Shown piece after piece: positions 25,307 to 34,526 of a stretch of 64,000 nt of DNA (positions are counted from its first letter, which is position 1; every line of letters begins with the position of its first letter). Made by a program: the position numbers and the translations under genes. The DNA is from Flavobacterium hungaricum (lineage in GTDB: Bacteria; Bacteroidota; Bacteroidia; Flavobacteriales; Flavobacteriaceae): positions 496,001 through 560,000 of the forward strand of contig NZ_PRDM01000002.1 of NCBI RefSeq assembly GCF_015182285.1. The letters run 5' to 3'. The notes beneath the pieces were generated by a model. That model was not told where the DNA came from, searched no databases, and saw only the letters and a list, made by a program, of their open reading frames with translations.

Positions 25307-27283
25307 TTAGTTCTTTTTAGTGGTGTCTACTGCTGTTTTCTTTACTTCTGTTTTTGCTGCTGCAGCAGCGGCTGGTACTTTTGGCTTTACAATTTTGGCT
25401 TGTAAAACAGAATCTTTTGGTACAGATTCTATTTTAAGGGCGTCTGTCATACCGCCAAGTTTAGCATATTCTGCTGCTAAGCTTTTATTTAAAACTCTTA
25501 CTTCTAAATCGGTTCTTGTGATTTTTTTTCTAAGATATTTTTCAATCATTAAACTGGCAATCGGTCCCGCAACAGTTGCACCAAATCCTCCGTTTTCAAT
25601 CATTACTGCAATTGCAATCTTCGGATTGTCTTTTGGAGCAAAAGCAACAAATATAGAGTGGTCTTTAAGCTTTTCTCTTTTACCGTTTATTTTGGCGTAA
25701 TTCTCTGCCGTTCCCGTTTTTCCGCAAATGTCTATTCCTTCTACACGAAGAGCATAAGCAGTACCTTTGTTGTAAACATCAAACAAACCGCTGATAACTG
25801 GCGGAAAATATTTTTGATCAATTGTAGTTACGTGTTTTGTTGTAAACTTCGGATCAATTTTTTCGCTTTCTATTTTTTTGATGATATGAGGAGTGTAGTA
25901 ATAACCTTGATTAGCAACAGTCGCCATCATATTGGCCAGCTGTATAGGCGTCATCAAAACCTCTCCCTGTCCAATCGCGTTCGAAACAATCGTAGAACTT
26001 CTCCATCCGCCATTAGGATAAATTCTTTTATAGGTTTTAGAAGTCGGAATATTACCTCTTTTTCCAGTAGGCAGATCGTAACCCATGAATTGTCCTAAAC
26101 CGAAACTTTTTACGTGATCGCTCCAGACGTCTACCGCTTTTCCAGGGTTATTGTATTTGTTAATAGTTAACATATAAGCCTGACCAAAATAGGTGTTACA
26201 AGAATTGTAGATTCCGTTATGCAATTGATGAGGTCCAAAACCGTGACACTTCATAAAACGGCCTCCTCCGTAACTAAATCCGTGATAACACATAAAAGTA
26301 GTCTGCTCATTAATAACGCCTTCTTGAAGTGCTATCAGACCAGTTAAAATTTTAAATGGAGAACCGGGAGGGTATTCTGCTAGGAGTCCTCTGTCGTATA
26401 AGGGTTTTGCTATAGAATCGTGATATAAAAGCGTGTAGTTTTTAGATCTCTGTCTTCCAACCAAAATTCCAGGATCATAAGATGGAGCAGTAACAAGAGC
26501 TAAAATTTCACCGCTTTTTGGTTCAATAGCGACAATACCGCCTCGTTTGTTAATCATTAACTCCTCACCATATTTTTGTAGTTCAGAATCAATAGTCAAA
26601 TTGATATCTTCTCCAGCTACAGCAATTGTATCGTATTTCCCTTCTTTATAGGCGCCGATTTCTCGGTTGTATTTATCTTTCTGAATATATTTTACACCTT
26701 TTATTCCGCGTAAAATTTCTTCATAGCTTTCTTCAACACCTTGTTTTCCAATTAAATCACCGCTGTTATAATAAGGGTTTTTTGCAATTAATTTTTCATT
26801 AACCTGGGTGATAAATCCAAAAATGTTAGCGCCGTAATCTACTTCGTAATCGCGTAAAGATCTTTTTTGAAAATAGAAGCCCTCATATTTTCTGATTTTT
26901 TCCTGAAAAGCAGCAAACTCGTTTTTGTTTAATTGGGACAAGAAAACAGAAGGAAGTCTCGGACTGTAAACTGTGGCTTTTGCAATTCTTTTATTGTAAT
27001 CTTCTACAGTAATATTTAAAAGCGCGCAAAATTCACCAACATTAAGGTCTTTCTTGATTTCTCTCGGAATAACCATAATATCGTAAGAAGCTTGATTGGC
27101 TACAAGCAATTTTCCGTATCTATCGTATATATAACCTCGTTCAGGATAATCGTAGACTTTTTTTATCGCATTATTTTCTGATTTTAATTTAAAAGAATCA
27201 TCAATAATCTGCAGATAAAAGATCCTGATTACTAGCAAAGATGCTGCAATAATAATTATAGTGGGCAGCAGAACTTTTCTCAT
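25307..27283 (-). CDS. mrdA: Penicillin-binding protein 2 (elongation transpeptidase)
   Basis: A 658-residue class B PBP. It has an N-terminal membrane anchor (VLLPTIIIIAASLLVIRIFYLQ), a pedestal domain with YPERGYIYDRYGKLL, and a transpeptidase domain with SxxK as SPFK (YPPGSPFKILTGL), SxN as SCN (IYNSCNTYFG) and KTG as ICGKTGTAEN. It cross-links peptidoglycan in the periplasm with RodA. The C-terminus carries an extra low-complexity tail rich in Ala, Lys and Val (PKVPAAAAAAKTEVKK). It overlaps mreD by 4 bases. Confidence 0.95.
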   Translation of the reverse strand: MRKVLLPTIIIIAASLLVIRIFYLQIIDDSFKLKSENNAIKKVYDYPERGYIYDRYGKLLVANQASYDIMVIPREIKKDLNVGEFCALLNITVEDYNKRIAKATVYSPRLPSVFLSQLNKNEFAAFQEKIRKYEGFYFQKRSLRDYEVDYGANIFGFITQVNEKLIAKNPYYNSGDLIGKQGVEESYEEILRGIKGVKYIQKDKYNREIGAYKEGKYDTIAVAGEDINLTIDSELQKYGEELMINKRGGIVAIEPKSGEILALVTAPSYDPGILVGRQRSKNYTLLYHDSIAKPLYDRGLLAEYPPGSPFKILTGLIALQEGVINEQTTFMCYHGFSYGGGRFMKCHGFGPHQLHNGIYNSCNTYFGQAYMLTINKYNNPGKAVDVWSDHVKSFGLGQFMGYDLPTGKRGNIPTSKTYKRIYPNGGWRSSTIVSNAIGQGEVLMTPIQLANMMATVANQGYYYTPHIIKKIESEKIDPKFTTKHVTTIDQKYFPPVISGLFDVYNKGTAYALRVEGIDICGKTGTAENYAKINGKREKLKDHSIFVAFAPKDNPKIAIAVMIENGGFGATVAGPIASLMIEKYLRKKITRTDLEVRVLNKSLAAEYAKLGGMTDALKIESVPKDSVLQAKIVKPKVPAAAAAAKTEVKKTAVDTTKKN

Positions 27284-27786
27284 CGTTTATTGGGCTTAAT
27301 AAGATAAATTATTATTATAGAAGTAATTATAGTAAATATTGAACTGAAAAGGGTTCGTAATAAAACATCCCAGAAAAATTTGAATTGAAATGCTTCTAGA
27401 ACAAACAATACAATGTGATGCAGTAAAACCGAAACCAGAATAAAAGAAAAACGTTCTGGGGTTAAAGATTCGTTTAGTTTAATGGTTTGATATTCGTAAC
27501 TCAGTCCAAAAGAAAATTTAAAAATATAAGGTCTGTAATAAGATAAAATAACGCAGGCAGCGGCATGAATACCACCAGAATTACAAAACATATCCATGGT
27601 TAATCCGAGCAGGAAACTAGAAAATATTAAACCCGCTTTGTTACTGTTTACAGGATACAATATGATATATAAAATATAAGGAAAAGGACTTATGTATCCT
27701 AGGAAATTCATATTATTAAAAATAACAATCTGAATTGCCAGCAACATGATAAATCGAAAAATATTTACTAACAGAGCGCTATTCAT
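27280..27786 (-). CDS. mreD: Rod shape-determining protein MreD
   Basis: A 168-residue protein with five to six membrane segments (FIMLLAIQIVIFNNMNFLG, FPYILYIILYPV, AGLIFSSFLLGLTMDMF, and others). Sequence similarity in MreD is low, but the FLLGLTMDMFCNSGGIHAAA segment and the position between mreC and PBP2 identify it. It is part of the elongasome scaffold and overlaps both neighbours by 4 to 8 bases. Confidence 0.9.
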   Translation of the reverse strand: MNSALLVNIFRFIMLLAIQIVIFNNMNFLGYISPFPYILYIILYPVNSNKAGLIFSSFLLGLTMDMFCNSGGIHAAACVILSYYRPYIFKFSFGLSYEYQTIKLNESLTPERFSFILVSVLLHHIVLFVLEAFQFKFFWDVLLRTLFSSIFTIITSIIIIYLIKPNKR

Positions 27787-28609
27787 TTTTTTCTTTTCTT
27801 TTGTTTTCTAAATTGATCAGTTCTTCTCTGTCTTTACTTTTTATGATGTAAACATGGCCTAAGTTTGTCATGTCGTTAAATAGTTTAACTTTTATGACAT
27901 AAAAACTCGTATTTTCTTTTTTGTAAACAATGTCAACGGTTCCAATATTAATTCCTTCTGGGAAAATTGAAGATTGTCCGCCCGTAACAATAGTATCGCC
28001 TTTTCTTATCGATGCTAATCTTGGCACGTCTTCTAACTGCACATAACCAGTGCTTTTTCCGTTCCAGGTCAAAGATCCAAAATGATTTGATTTTTTAATC
28101 TTGGCATTAATTCGAGATTTCATGTTTAGGATACTCACAACGGTAGAATATCTTGGAGAAGTATTGTCTATAACGCCAATAATACCCAAGCTGTTAATAA
28201 CTCCCATATCAGGTTTTACCCCTTGACGTTCACCAGAATTTAATGTAATAAAGTTCTCATGAGTATTGTAAGAGTTGTGAATTACTTTAGAAACTATAAT
28301 ATCCGCAGGTTTTACTCCTTTGATACTGTCAGCTAAAGGTGCCTTTGTAGTGTCTTTTTGGTTGAACAAGAGGCTTTTCAGCCTTGCGTTTTCAAGTACA
28401 AGCTCGTCATTTTCGGCTCTAAGATTCAAATATTCGTTAACACGATTGATCTTTTCATAAACACCTCCGCTCAAGAAATTGGCAGAACTGATTATTTTGC
28501 TTCTGTGGTACGAATGCGATTGAATGGTGAGAGACAATGAAATACCTAAAAGCAGCAAAAACAGCAATCGATTGCTGTTTCGTATAATGAAATTAAAAAT
28601 TTGCTGCAT
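27779..28609 (-). CDS. mreC: Rod shape-determining protein MreC
   Basis: A 276-residue bitopic protein with one N-terminal membrane helix (LLFLLLLGISLSLTIQ), a coiled coil (INRVNEYLNLRAENDELVLENARLKSLL region) and the double beta-barrel domain (SGERQGVKPDMGVINSLGIIGVI, LTWNGKSTGYVQLEDVP, GDTIVTGGQSSIFPEGI). It links MreB to the PBP2-RodA synthase in the periplasm. A long hairpin lies in the 109-base spacer from mreB. Confidence 0.95.
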   Translation of the reverse strand: MQQIFNFIIRNSNRLLFLLLLGISLSLTIQSHSYHRSKIISSANFLSGGVYEKINRVNEYLNLRAENDELVLENARLKSLLFNQKDTTKAPLADSIKGVKPADIIVSKVIHNSYNTHENFITLNSGERQGVKPDMGVINSLGIIGVIDNTSPRYSTVVSILNMKSRINAKIKKSNHFGSLTWNGKSTGYVQLEDVPRLASIRKGDTIVTGGQSSIFPEGINIGTVDIVYKKENTSFYVIKVKLFNDMTNLGHVYIIKSKDREELINLENKRKEKNE

Positions 28610-28654
28610 TTCTTGTTTGGTTATTTTGTTTCAGGATATGCTTTTAGTTTCAAA

Positions 28655-28695
28655 TTTTATTAGAGTTAAATGATAAGAATTTAACTCTAATAAAA
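28655..28695 (-). other. Long perfect hairpin between mreB and mreC
   Basis: Arms TTTTATTAGAGTTAAAT (28655-28671) and its complement (28679-28695), 17 bp with a 7-base loop. On the mreB transcript the stem is not followed by a T-run, so it is more likely an RNA processing or stability element, or a weak attenuator, than a simple terminator. Confidence 0.6.
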
Positions 28696-28718
28696 AAAAT
28701 GATTTGTTATATCTGATC

Positions 28719-29747
28719 TTATTTAATTAAGATGCTTTTGAATTTTGCAATGTTTTTAAGTGCCATTCCAGTTCCGCGGACAACAGCTCTTAAAGGATCT
28801 TCTGCGATGTAAACCGGTAAATCTGTTTTTTGAGAAATACGTTTGTCAAGACCTCTCAGCATAGATCCACCACCAGCTAAATAGATACCAGTGTTGTAAA
28901 TATCTGCCGCTAACTCAGGAGGAGTTTGAGACAGTGTTTCCATAACAGCATCTTCAATACGCTGAATAGATTTGTCTAATGCTTTTGCGATTTCACGGTA
29001 AGAAACATCAACTTGTTTTGGTTTACCAGTAAGTAAATCTCTACCTTGAACTGACATATCTTCTGGCGGTCCGTCTAAATCTTCGATGGCCGCTCCAATT
29101 TGAATTTTTATTTTTTCTGCTGTACTTTCTCCCACAAATAAGTTGTGTTGTGTACGCATGTAATACACGATGTCATTTGTAAAAACGTCACCTGCAATTT
29201 TTACAGATTTGTCACAAACAATTCCGCCTAATGCAATTACGGCGATTTCTGTTGTACCACCTCCGATATCAACGATCATGTTTCCTTTTGGCTGCATGAT
29301 ATCAATACCAATACCAATTGCCGCAGCCATAGGTTCGTGAATCAAGTAAACCTCTTTTCCGTTTACACGCTCACAAGATTCTTTTACAGCACGCATCTCA
29401 ACCTCAGTAATTCCAGACGGAATACAAACTACCATTCTCAAAGCTGGAGTAAACATTCTTTTCTTTAATGCAGGAATACTTTTAATGAACATATTGATCA
29501 TTTTTTCCGAAGCATCAAAATCGGCAATTACACCATCTTTCAAAGGCCTAATGGTCTTGATGTTTTCATGCGTTTTACCTTGCATCATGTTGGCTTCTTT
29601 ACCAACAGCGATGATTTTGCCGGATACTCTATCACGTGCCACGATAGAGGGGCTGTCAATAACAACTTTATCATTATGAATGATCAAAGTGTTTGCGGTA
29701 CCAAGGTCTATTGCAATATCCTCGGTCATGAAATCAAAAAATCCCAT
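28719..29747 (-). CDS. mreB: Rod shape-determining protein MreB (actin-like)
   Basis: A 342-residue actin homologue of normal length. Nucleotide-binding motifs are DLGTANTLI (phosphate 1), DIGGGTTEIAV (phosphate 2) and LAGGGSMLRGLD (adenosine). The N-terminal MGFFDFMTEDIAIDLG is usual for this phylum. It forms membrane-associated filaments that guide cell-wall elongation. First gene of the mre block; purH ends 57 bases upstream. Confidence 0.98.
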   Translation of the reverse strand: MGFFDFMTEDIAIDLGTANTLIIHNDKVVIDSPSIVARDRVSGKIIAVGKEANMMQGKTHENIKTIRPLKDGVIADFDASEKMINMFIKSIPALKKRMFTPALRMVVCIPSGITEVEMRAVKESCERVNGKEVYLIHEPMAAAIGIGIDIMQPKGNMIVDIGGGTTEIAVIALGGIVCDKSVKIAGDVFTNDIVYYMRTQHNLFVGESTAEKIKIQIGAAIEDLDGPPEDMSVQGRDLLTGKPKQVDVSYREIAKALDKSIQRIEDAVMETLSQTPPELAADIYNTGIYLAGGGSMLRGLDKRISQKTDLPVYIAEDPLRAVVRGTGMALKNIAKFKSILIK

Positions 29748-29789
29748 AAGTTTGTTAGGGGTTTAAAATGTTATAAATTATTTATCGAA

Positions 29790-29797
29790 CAAAGTTA
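29790..29797 (-). promoter_or_regulatory. Putative -7 box of mreB
   Basis: The minus strand reads TAACTTTG, fitting TAnnTTTG, in the spacer between purH and mreB, with a predicted leader of about 36 bases. No clear -33 element. It would let mreB be transcribed apart from purH. Confidence 0.4.
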
Positions 29798-29803
29798 AAC
29801 AAA

Positions 29804-31330
29804 TTAATGTTTAAAATGACGTGTTCCCGTAAATACCATTGCAAGATTGTTTTCGTTGCAATAATTTATACTTAATTCGTCTTTAATAGAACCTCCTGGC
29901 TGAATAACTGCTGTAATTCCTGCTTTTTTGGCTAATTCTACACAGTCTGGAAATGGGAAAAAGGCATCGCTTGCCATAGAAGCTCCATTTAAATCAAATC
30001 CAAAAGCTTTTGCTTTGTCAACAGCTTGTATTAAAGCGTCAACTCTTGAAGTCTGACCCGTACCTGATGAAATTAACGTTCCGTTCTTTGCAAAAACAAT
30101 AGTGTTTGATTTTGTATTCTTGCAGATTTTAGAAGCAAAGATCAAATCTTCGATCTCTTGTGCAGTAGGTTCTTTAGTTGTAACGGTTTTTAAATGCTCT
30201 TTATTATCCGTAATATTATTTCTGTCCTGAATTAACAAACCATTAAGACAAGTTCTTACTTGACGAACTGGTAATTCAACCTCATTTTGAACTAAAATGA
30301 TTCTGTTTTTCTTTTCTTGTAAAACTTCGATTGCATCATTGTTGTACGCTGGAGCAATTACTACTTCGCAGAATAATTTGTTGATTTCCAGAGCGGTTTC
30401 TAAATCAATCGTAGTGTTCGAAATTAAAACTCCGCCAAAAGCAGAAGTAGGATCACAAGCCAAAGCTGCTAAATAAGCCTCGCTGATTGTTTTTCTTGAA
30501 GCCAATCCGCAGGCATTGTTATGTTTTAAGATGGCAAATGTTGGTCCGTCAGTTTTAAATTCATTTATTAAGTTTACAGCCGCATCTACATCTAATAAAT
30601 TGTTGTATGATAATTCTTTTCCGTGAACTTTTTTGAACATAGCGTCAAAATCACCAAAGAAAAATCCTTTTTGATGAGGGTTTTCACCGTATCTTAAAAC
30701 TTGGCCATCTGCAATGCTTTCTTTGTAGATAGTTTCGTCTGTATTGAAGTAATTAAAAATGGCTCCGTCATAATGAGAAGAAACATGAAATGCTTTTGTA
30801 GCAAACAATCTTCTGTTTTCAAGAGTTGTAGAACCGTTTTGCTCTGTAATTAAATCCAAAAGCAAACTGTATTCGTTTACAGAAGCCACAATTACAGTGT
30901 CTTTAAAGTTTTTTGCACCAGCACGGATCAATGAAATGCCGCCAATGTCAATTTTTTCAATAATATCTTGTTCGCTGGCACCAGAAGCAACCGTTTTTTC
31001 AAAAGGATACAAATCAACAATCACTAAATCGATCTGCGGAATATCAAATTCCTTCATTTGCTGCACATCACTTTCGTTATCTTGACGATTCAAGATTCCT
31101 CCAAAAATTTTTGGATGTAATGTTTTAACTCTGCCGCCAAGAATTTCTGGGAAAGAAGTAATGTCTTCAACAGGAACTACCGGAATACCAAGGTTTTTAA
31201 TAAAATCTTCTGTTCCTCCAGTCGAATAAAGTGTTACATTTTGTTCGTGCAATTTTCTAACAATTGGCTCTAATCCATCTTTAGAAAAAACCGAAATTAA
31301 TGCTGATTGTATTTTTTTTGTTGTGCTCAT
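29804..31330 (-). CDS. purH: Bifunctional AICAR transformylase / IMP cyclohydrolase
   Basis: A 508-residue enzyme for the last two steps of IMP synthesis. The ATG at 31330 (MSTTKKIQSALISVF) is preferred to a TTG 27 bases upstream. The N-terminal MGS-like cyclohydrolase domain has LYSTGGTEDFI, GGRVKTLHPKIFGGIL and DLVIVDLYPFE. The C-terminal transformylase domain has LRYGENPHQKG and FAILKHNNACGLA with the catalytic Lys-His pair. Cytosolic. It is upstream of the mre block in the same direction, an order found in other Flavobacteriia. Confidence 0.97.
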   Translation of the reverse strand: MSTTKKIQSALISVFSKDGLEPIVRKLHEQNVTLYSTGGTEDFIKNLGIPVVPVEDITSFPEILGGRVKTLHPKIFGGILNRQDNESDVQQMKEFDIPQIDLVIVDLYPFEKTVASGASEQDIIEKIDIGGISLIRAGAKNFKDTVIVASVNEYSLLLDLITEQNGSTTLENRRLFATKAFHVSSHYDGAIFNYFNTDETIYKESIADGQVLRYGENPHQKGFFFGDFDAMFKKVHGKELSYNNLLDVDAAVNLINEFKTDGPTFAILKHNNACGLASRKTISEAYLAALACDPTSAFGGVLISNTTIDLETALEINKLFCEVVIAPAYNNDAIEVLQEKKNRIILVQNEVELPVRQVRTCLNGLLIQDRNNITDNKEHLKTVTTKEPTAQEIEDLIFASKICKNTKSNTIVFAKNGTLISSGTGQTSRVDALIQAVDKAKAFGFDLNGASMASDAFFPFPDCVELAKKAGITAVIQPGGSIKDELSINYCNENNLAMVFTGTRHFKH

Positions 31331-31354
31331 TGTGTAGTTATGTTTTTCAGTCTG

Positions 31355-31362
31355 CAAAAGTA
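31355..31362 (-). promoter_or_regulatory. Putative -7 box of purH
   Basis: The minus strand reads TACTTTTG, fitting TAnnTTTG, about 25 bases ahead of the ATG at 31330. No good -33 element seen. The remainder of the spacer to 31494 is AT-rich and without a gene. Confidence 0.4.
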
Positions 31363-31494
31363 GTTTTTTTATATATTATTTTAAAGTAATTATTGTAACA
31401 AAATGGTAAAAAAATCTACTGATGAGTAAGTTAACTTTTATTAGGTTTTTACTTTTAAATTATTGAATTTTACTCTATTGAAAAATACCAAAAT

Positions 31495-32742
31495 ATGATC
31501 GTTTATCTCAGATTATTAAAAGAAAGTCTAAGTTTTGCTATTAATGCACTTCGAAATAATAAATTAAGAACACTGCTGTCTTTATTGGGCGTAACTATTG
31601 GTATTTTTTCAATCATTGCCGTTTTAGCTGCAGTTGATTCTTTGGACAAAAAAATCACTAAAGATTTGAGTAGTTTAGATAAAAATACGATTTATTTAAT
31701 GAAATTCAGTTTTGGGCCTTCAGAAATTCCACAATGGAAGAGAGAACAGTTTCCTAATGTAAAATATGATGAATATGTCGGGCTTAAAAACTCAATGAAT
31801 AATACCGATCAAGTCGGATACCAGCTTTTTGTAAACAGAGAAAGTTTAAAGTATGATTCTAAAACAGTCAGCGACGTCAATATTATTCCGTCGTCAAGCG
31901 AAATGGTAAATATAGACGGATTGAGTTTTGATAAAGGAAGATTTTATAATGAATCGGAATCCAATTCAGGTTCGCCCGTTATTGTTTTGGGATATGATAT
32001 CGCAAACGGACTTTTTGGAACAAGTGATCCCTTAGGAAAAAATATTCGTTTGTATGGACAGCGATTTACCGTAATCGGAGTAATGTCGAAACAAGGCGCA
32101 GGTTTTTTTGGAGACAGTAATGATACGTCTGTTTATCTTCCTGCCAATTTTTTACGCAGAATGTACGGAGACAGTGATGCCATGACGCCGGTTATTGTTT
32201 TAAAACCGCAAAAAGGCATTGATATGGATGCTTACAAAGCAGAAGTCGCACAAAAATTAAGGGCAATACGCGGCATGAAGGCAGGCGAAATGGATAATTT
32301 CTTTATCAATGTACTTTCTGGTTTTACTAATTTTATAGACGGAATTTTAGGCCAGATGAACTTTGTAGGATGGATAATCAGTGGTTTTTCTCTTTTAGTC
32401 GGCGGTTTCGGAATTGCGAATATTATGTTTGTTTCGGTTAAAGAAAGAACCAATCTTATTGGAATTCAAAAATCATTAGGGGCAAAAAATAAATTTATTC
32501 TCTTTCAGTTTTTATTCGAAGCTGTAATTCTTTCAGTAATCGGAGGGATTATTGGACTTTTAATGGTTTGGGGAATTGCATTTGCTTTAACCAAATTATT
32601 AGATTTTGAATTTGTCCTTAGCTTAGGAAATATCATTTTAGGAACTGGTTTAGCTGCATTTATAGGTCTGGTTTCTGGAATTTTACCTGCAATTTCAGCT
32701 GCAAAATTAGATCCGGTTGAAGCGATTAGAACCGGGATGTAG
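31495..32742 (+). CDS. ABC transporter permease, MacB/FtsX type
   Basis: A 415-residue protein with the MacB layout: one N-terminal membrane helix (LRTLLSLLGVTIGIFSIIAVLAAV region), a large periplasmic domain (residues about 50-280), and three C-terminal helices (GWIISGFSLLVGGFGIANIMFVSV, FEAVILSVIGGIIGLLMVWG, GLAAFIGLVSGILPAISAAK). The FtsX signature includes VKERTNLIGIQKSLGAKNKFI and the end AKLDPVEAIRTGM. Such permeases work mechanically with a cytosolic ATPase and often an outer-membrane partner, but no ATPase gene is adjacent. Substrate unknown. Confidence 0.9.
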   Translation: MIVYLRLLKESLSFAINALRNNKLRTLLSLLGVTIGIFSIIAVLAAVDSLDKKITKDLSSLDKNTIYLMKFSFGPSEIPQWKREQFPNVKYDEYVGLKNSMNNTDQVGYQLFVNRESLKYDSKTVSDVNIIPSSSEMVNIDGLSFDKGRFYNESESNSGSPVIVLGYDIANGLFGTSDPLGKNIRLYGQRFTVIGVMSKQGAGFFGDSNDTSVYLPANFLRRMYGDSDAMTPVIVLKPQKGIDMDAYKAEVAQKLRAIRGMKAGEMDNFFINVLSGFTNFIDGILGQMNFVGWIISGFSLLVGGFGIANIMFVSVKERTNLIGIQKSLGAKNKFILFQFLFEAVILSVIGGIIGLLMVWGIAFALTKLLDFEFVLSLGNIILGTGLAAFIGLVSGILPAISAAKLDPVEAIRTGM

Positions 32743-32747
32743 GCTTA

Positions 32748-32795
32748 AAAAAAGGTTCAAAGGTTCAGAGTTGCAAAGGGGCAAAGGTTTTTGGA
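32748..32795. repeat. Degenerate caaagg/ttcaaag quasi-repeat
   Basis: Just after the permease stop the DNA reads as decayed heptamers: ggttcaaa, ggttcaga, gttgcaaa, ggggcaaa, ggttttt. The rest of the 239-base gap (to 32981) holds no gene and only a weak minus-strand hairpin with T-run at 32960-32972 that could end the next gene. Confidence 0.5.
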
Positions 32796-32981
32796 TTTGT
32801 GTAATTTACAGATGTACAATTTATGTTGTAGAGATGGAATTATTACGTTGAATGTGAAAATCGCTTATTTGAATAGCCCTCAGCTTTGGTTGGATATATA
32901 ATTGATGTAATTAGGCTTAGCCAAATAATTAGTTGTGAAAGATTTCTATAAAAAAAACGAAGAATGTTTCTTTTGGACTTT

Positions 32982-33584
32982 TTATTTTTTAGTTGGAAAC
33001 TTAATTTTAGTACGATTCCATTTAATAGAATCGGAGTCGTAGTAATCACCATTTCTTTTATATTTCAAGATCGTATCTTCTTCTTGTGTTGTTATTCTTA
33101 TATAGTAAGTTTGTATCATATTGCTTTTTAAAAATTTCAAAAAGTAAGCATTTTTAATTGTATCGCTCTGTGAACCAATTATTAAAATTTGTCTTTTTTT
33201 CTCTTTTGTCAAAATATTTTCCGCAAGGAAATCATTTAAATCTTTTTGCGGAATTTTGATAATATCTTTAGGTTTTAAATTTAAAAAATGAGGAATTGTA
33301 TCCTTTTCATAACCATAGTCACATAGGATTGGAATATGTTCTTTTTGGTAAAAATAAAAATTTCCTTTTTTGTCAATAATTAATTGGCTCTCTGCATAAA
33401 AACTTTTTCTTGGTGGAAGAGCTGCTCTATTGGTGCTTTTCTTTATAGAATCATAATAATTTTCAAGTTTTTTATCTTCATAAGATATAATATAAGGTTT
33501 GTTTTTCTCAACAATCTTTTCCTTTTTCTTAGTACAATTCAAAAGAAAAAAGCAAATTACAAAACCAACAAAAATTCTTTTCAT
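32982..33584 (-). CDS. Lipoprotein of unknown function
   Basis: A 200-residue protein with a lipoprotein signal (IFVGFVICFFLLNCTKKKE, lipid cysteine near residue 17). The body is rich in Lys, Ile and Tyr (LIIDKKGNFYFYQ, IPQKDLNDFLAENIL, TYYIRITTQEEDTILKY). I do not recognise a family. The GC content is low even for this window. It is monocistronic between terminators, with the accD terminator just upstream of its start. Probably an envelope protein; nothing more can be said. Confidence 0.65.
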   Translation of the reverse strand: MKRIFVGFVICFFLLNCTKKKEKIVEKNKPYIISYEDKKLENYYDSIKKSTNRAALPPRKSFYAESQLIIDKKGNFYFYQKEHIPILCDYGYEKDTIPHFLNLKPKDIIKIPQKDLNDFLAENILTKEKKRQILIIGSQSDTIKNAYFLKFLKSNMIQTYYIRITTQEEDTILKYKRNGDYYDSDSIKWNRTKIKFPTKK

Positions 33585-33612
33585 AAGCGAAGATTTAAAA
33601 TAAAGATATAAA

Positions 33613-33644
33613 AAAATCCCATCAGCCGAAGCGAATGGGATTTT
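33613..33644 (-). terminator. Terminator of accD
   Basis: Arms AAAATCCCAT (33613-33622) and ATGGGATTTT (33635-33644); on the minus strand the stem can extend to a TTCG loop and is followed by seven T. It lies 22 bases after the accD stop. Confidence 0.85.
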
Positions 33645-33666
33645 GTATGTTTTAGAAGTTCAAAAA

Positions 33667-34521
33667 CTATCTAATCATATTATTCTGAATCAAATCGATA
33701 TATAAATTGATTTTATCTTTCAATTCTTTTCTAGGCGTGATAAAGTCAAGGAAGCCGTGCTCTAAAAGAAACTCAGCTGTTTGGAAACCTTCTGGCAAAT
33801 CTTTACCAGTTGTGTCACGAACAACACGCGGACCAGCAAAACCAATCAAAGCACCAGGCTCAGAGATATTAATGTCTCCTAACATAGCATATGATGCAGT
33901 TGTTCCTCCGGTAGTTGGGTCTGTACAAAGAGAGATGTAAGGTAATTTTGCTTCAGCCAATTGAGCTAGTTTAACAGAAGTTTTTGCCAATTGCATTAAA
34001 GAATAAGCAGCTTCCATCATACGAGCGCCACCAGATTTAGAAATCATTACAAAAGGTAATTTGTTTTTGATTGCGTGATCAATACCTCTTGCGATTTTCT
34101 CTCCCACAACAGCTCCCATAGAACCGCCGATAAAGGCAAAATCCATACAGCAGATTACCAATTCTTTTCCTTTAGATTTTCCAACTCCAGTACGAACAGC
34201 GTCCTTTAGATGAGTTTTTTCCATTACATCTTTCAAACGCTCTGCATATTTTTTTGTATCCACAAAATGCAAAGGGTCTTTAGAAGTCATGTTTTTATCT
34301 AACTCAACAAATTCGTTGTTGTCGAATAAAATTTCAAAATAGGTTGCGCTTCCAATTCGAACATGAAAATCATCTTCAGGACTTACGAATAAGTTTCTCG
34401 CCAATTCGTCAGCATCAATAATTTTTCCAGTAGGAGATTTGTACCACAATCCTTTCGGAACGTCCATCTTATCTTCTGTCGCGGTCGTAATCCCTTTTTC
34501 TTGTCTTTTAAACCAAGCCAT
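33667..34521 (-). CDS. accD: Acetyl-CoA carboxylase carboxyltransferase subunit beta
   Basis: A 284-residue crotonase-fold carboxyltransferase. Recognisable parts are [60 protein letters not shown] and [21 protein letters not shown]. With AccA it moves CO2 from biotin to acetyl-CoA in fatty-acid synthesis. The N-terminus aligns with the AccD zinc ribbon by its context ([22 protein letters not shown]), but none of the four zinc-binding cysteines is present. It follows fbaA on the same strand over a quasi-repeat spacer of 105 bases. Confidence 0.95.
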   Translation of the reverse strand: MAWFKRQEKGITTATEDKMDVPKGLWYKSPTGKIIDADELARNLFVSPEDDFHVRIGSATYFEILFDNNEFVELDKNMTSKDPLHFVDTKKYAERLKDVMEKTHLKDAVRTGVGKSKGKELVICCMDFAFIGGSMGAVVGEKIARGIDHAIKNKLPFVMISKSGGARMMEAAYSLMQLAKTSVKLAQLAEAKLPYISLCTDPTTGGTTASYAMLGDINISEPGALIGFAGPRVVRDTTGKDLPEGFQTAEFLLEHGFLDFITPRKELKDKINLYIDLIQNNMIR

Positions 34522-34526
34522 TTTTT

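Noticed and set aside
25320..26098. Two plus-strand frames opposite PBP2
   Set aside because: They overlap the transpeptidase domain and show no start context or recognisable domain.
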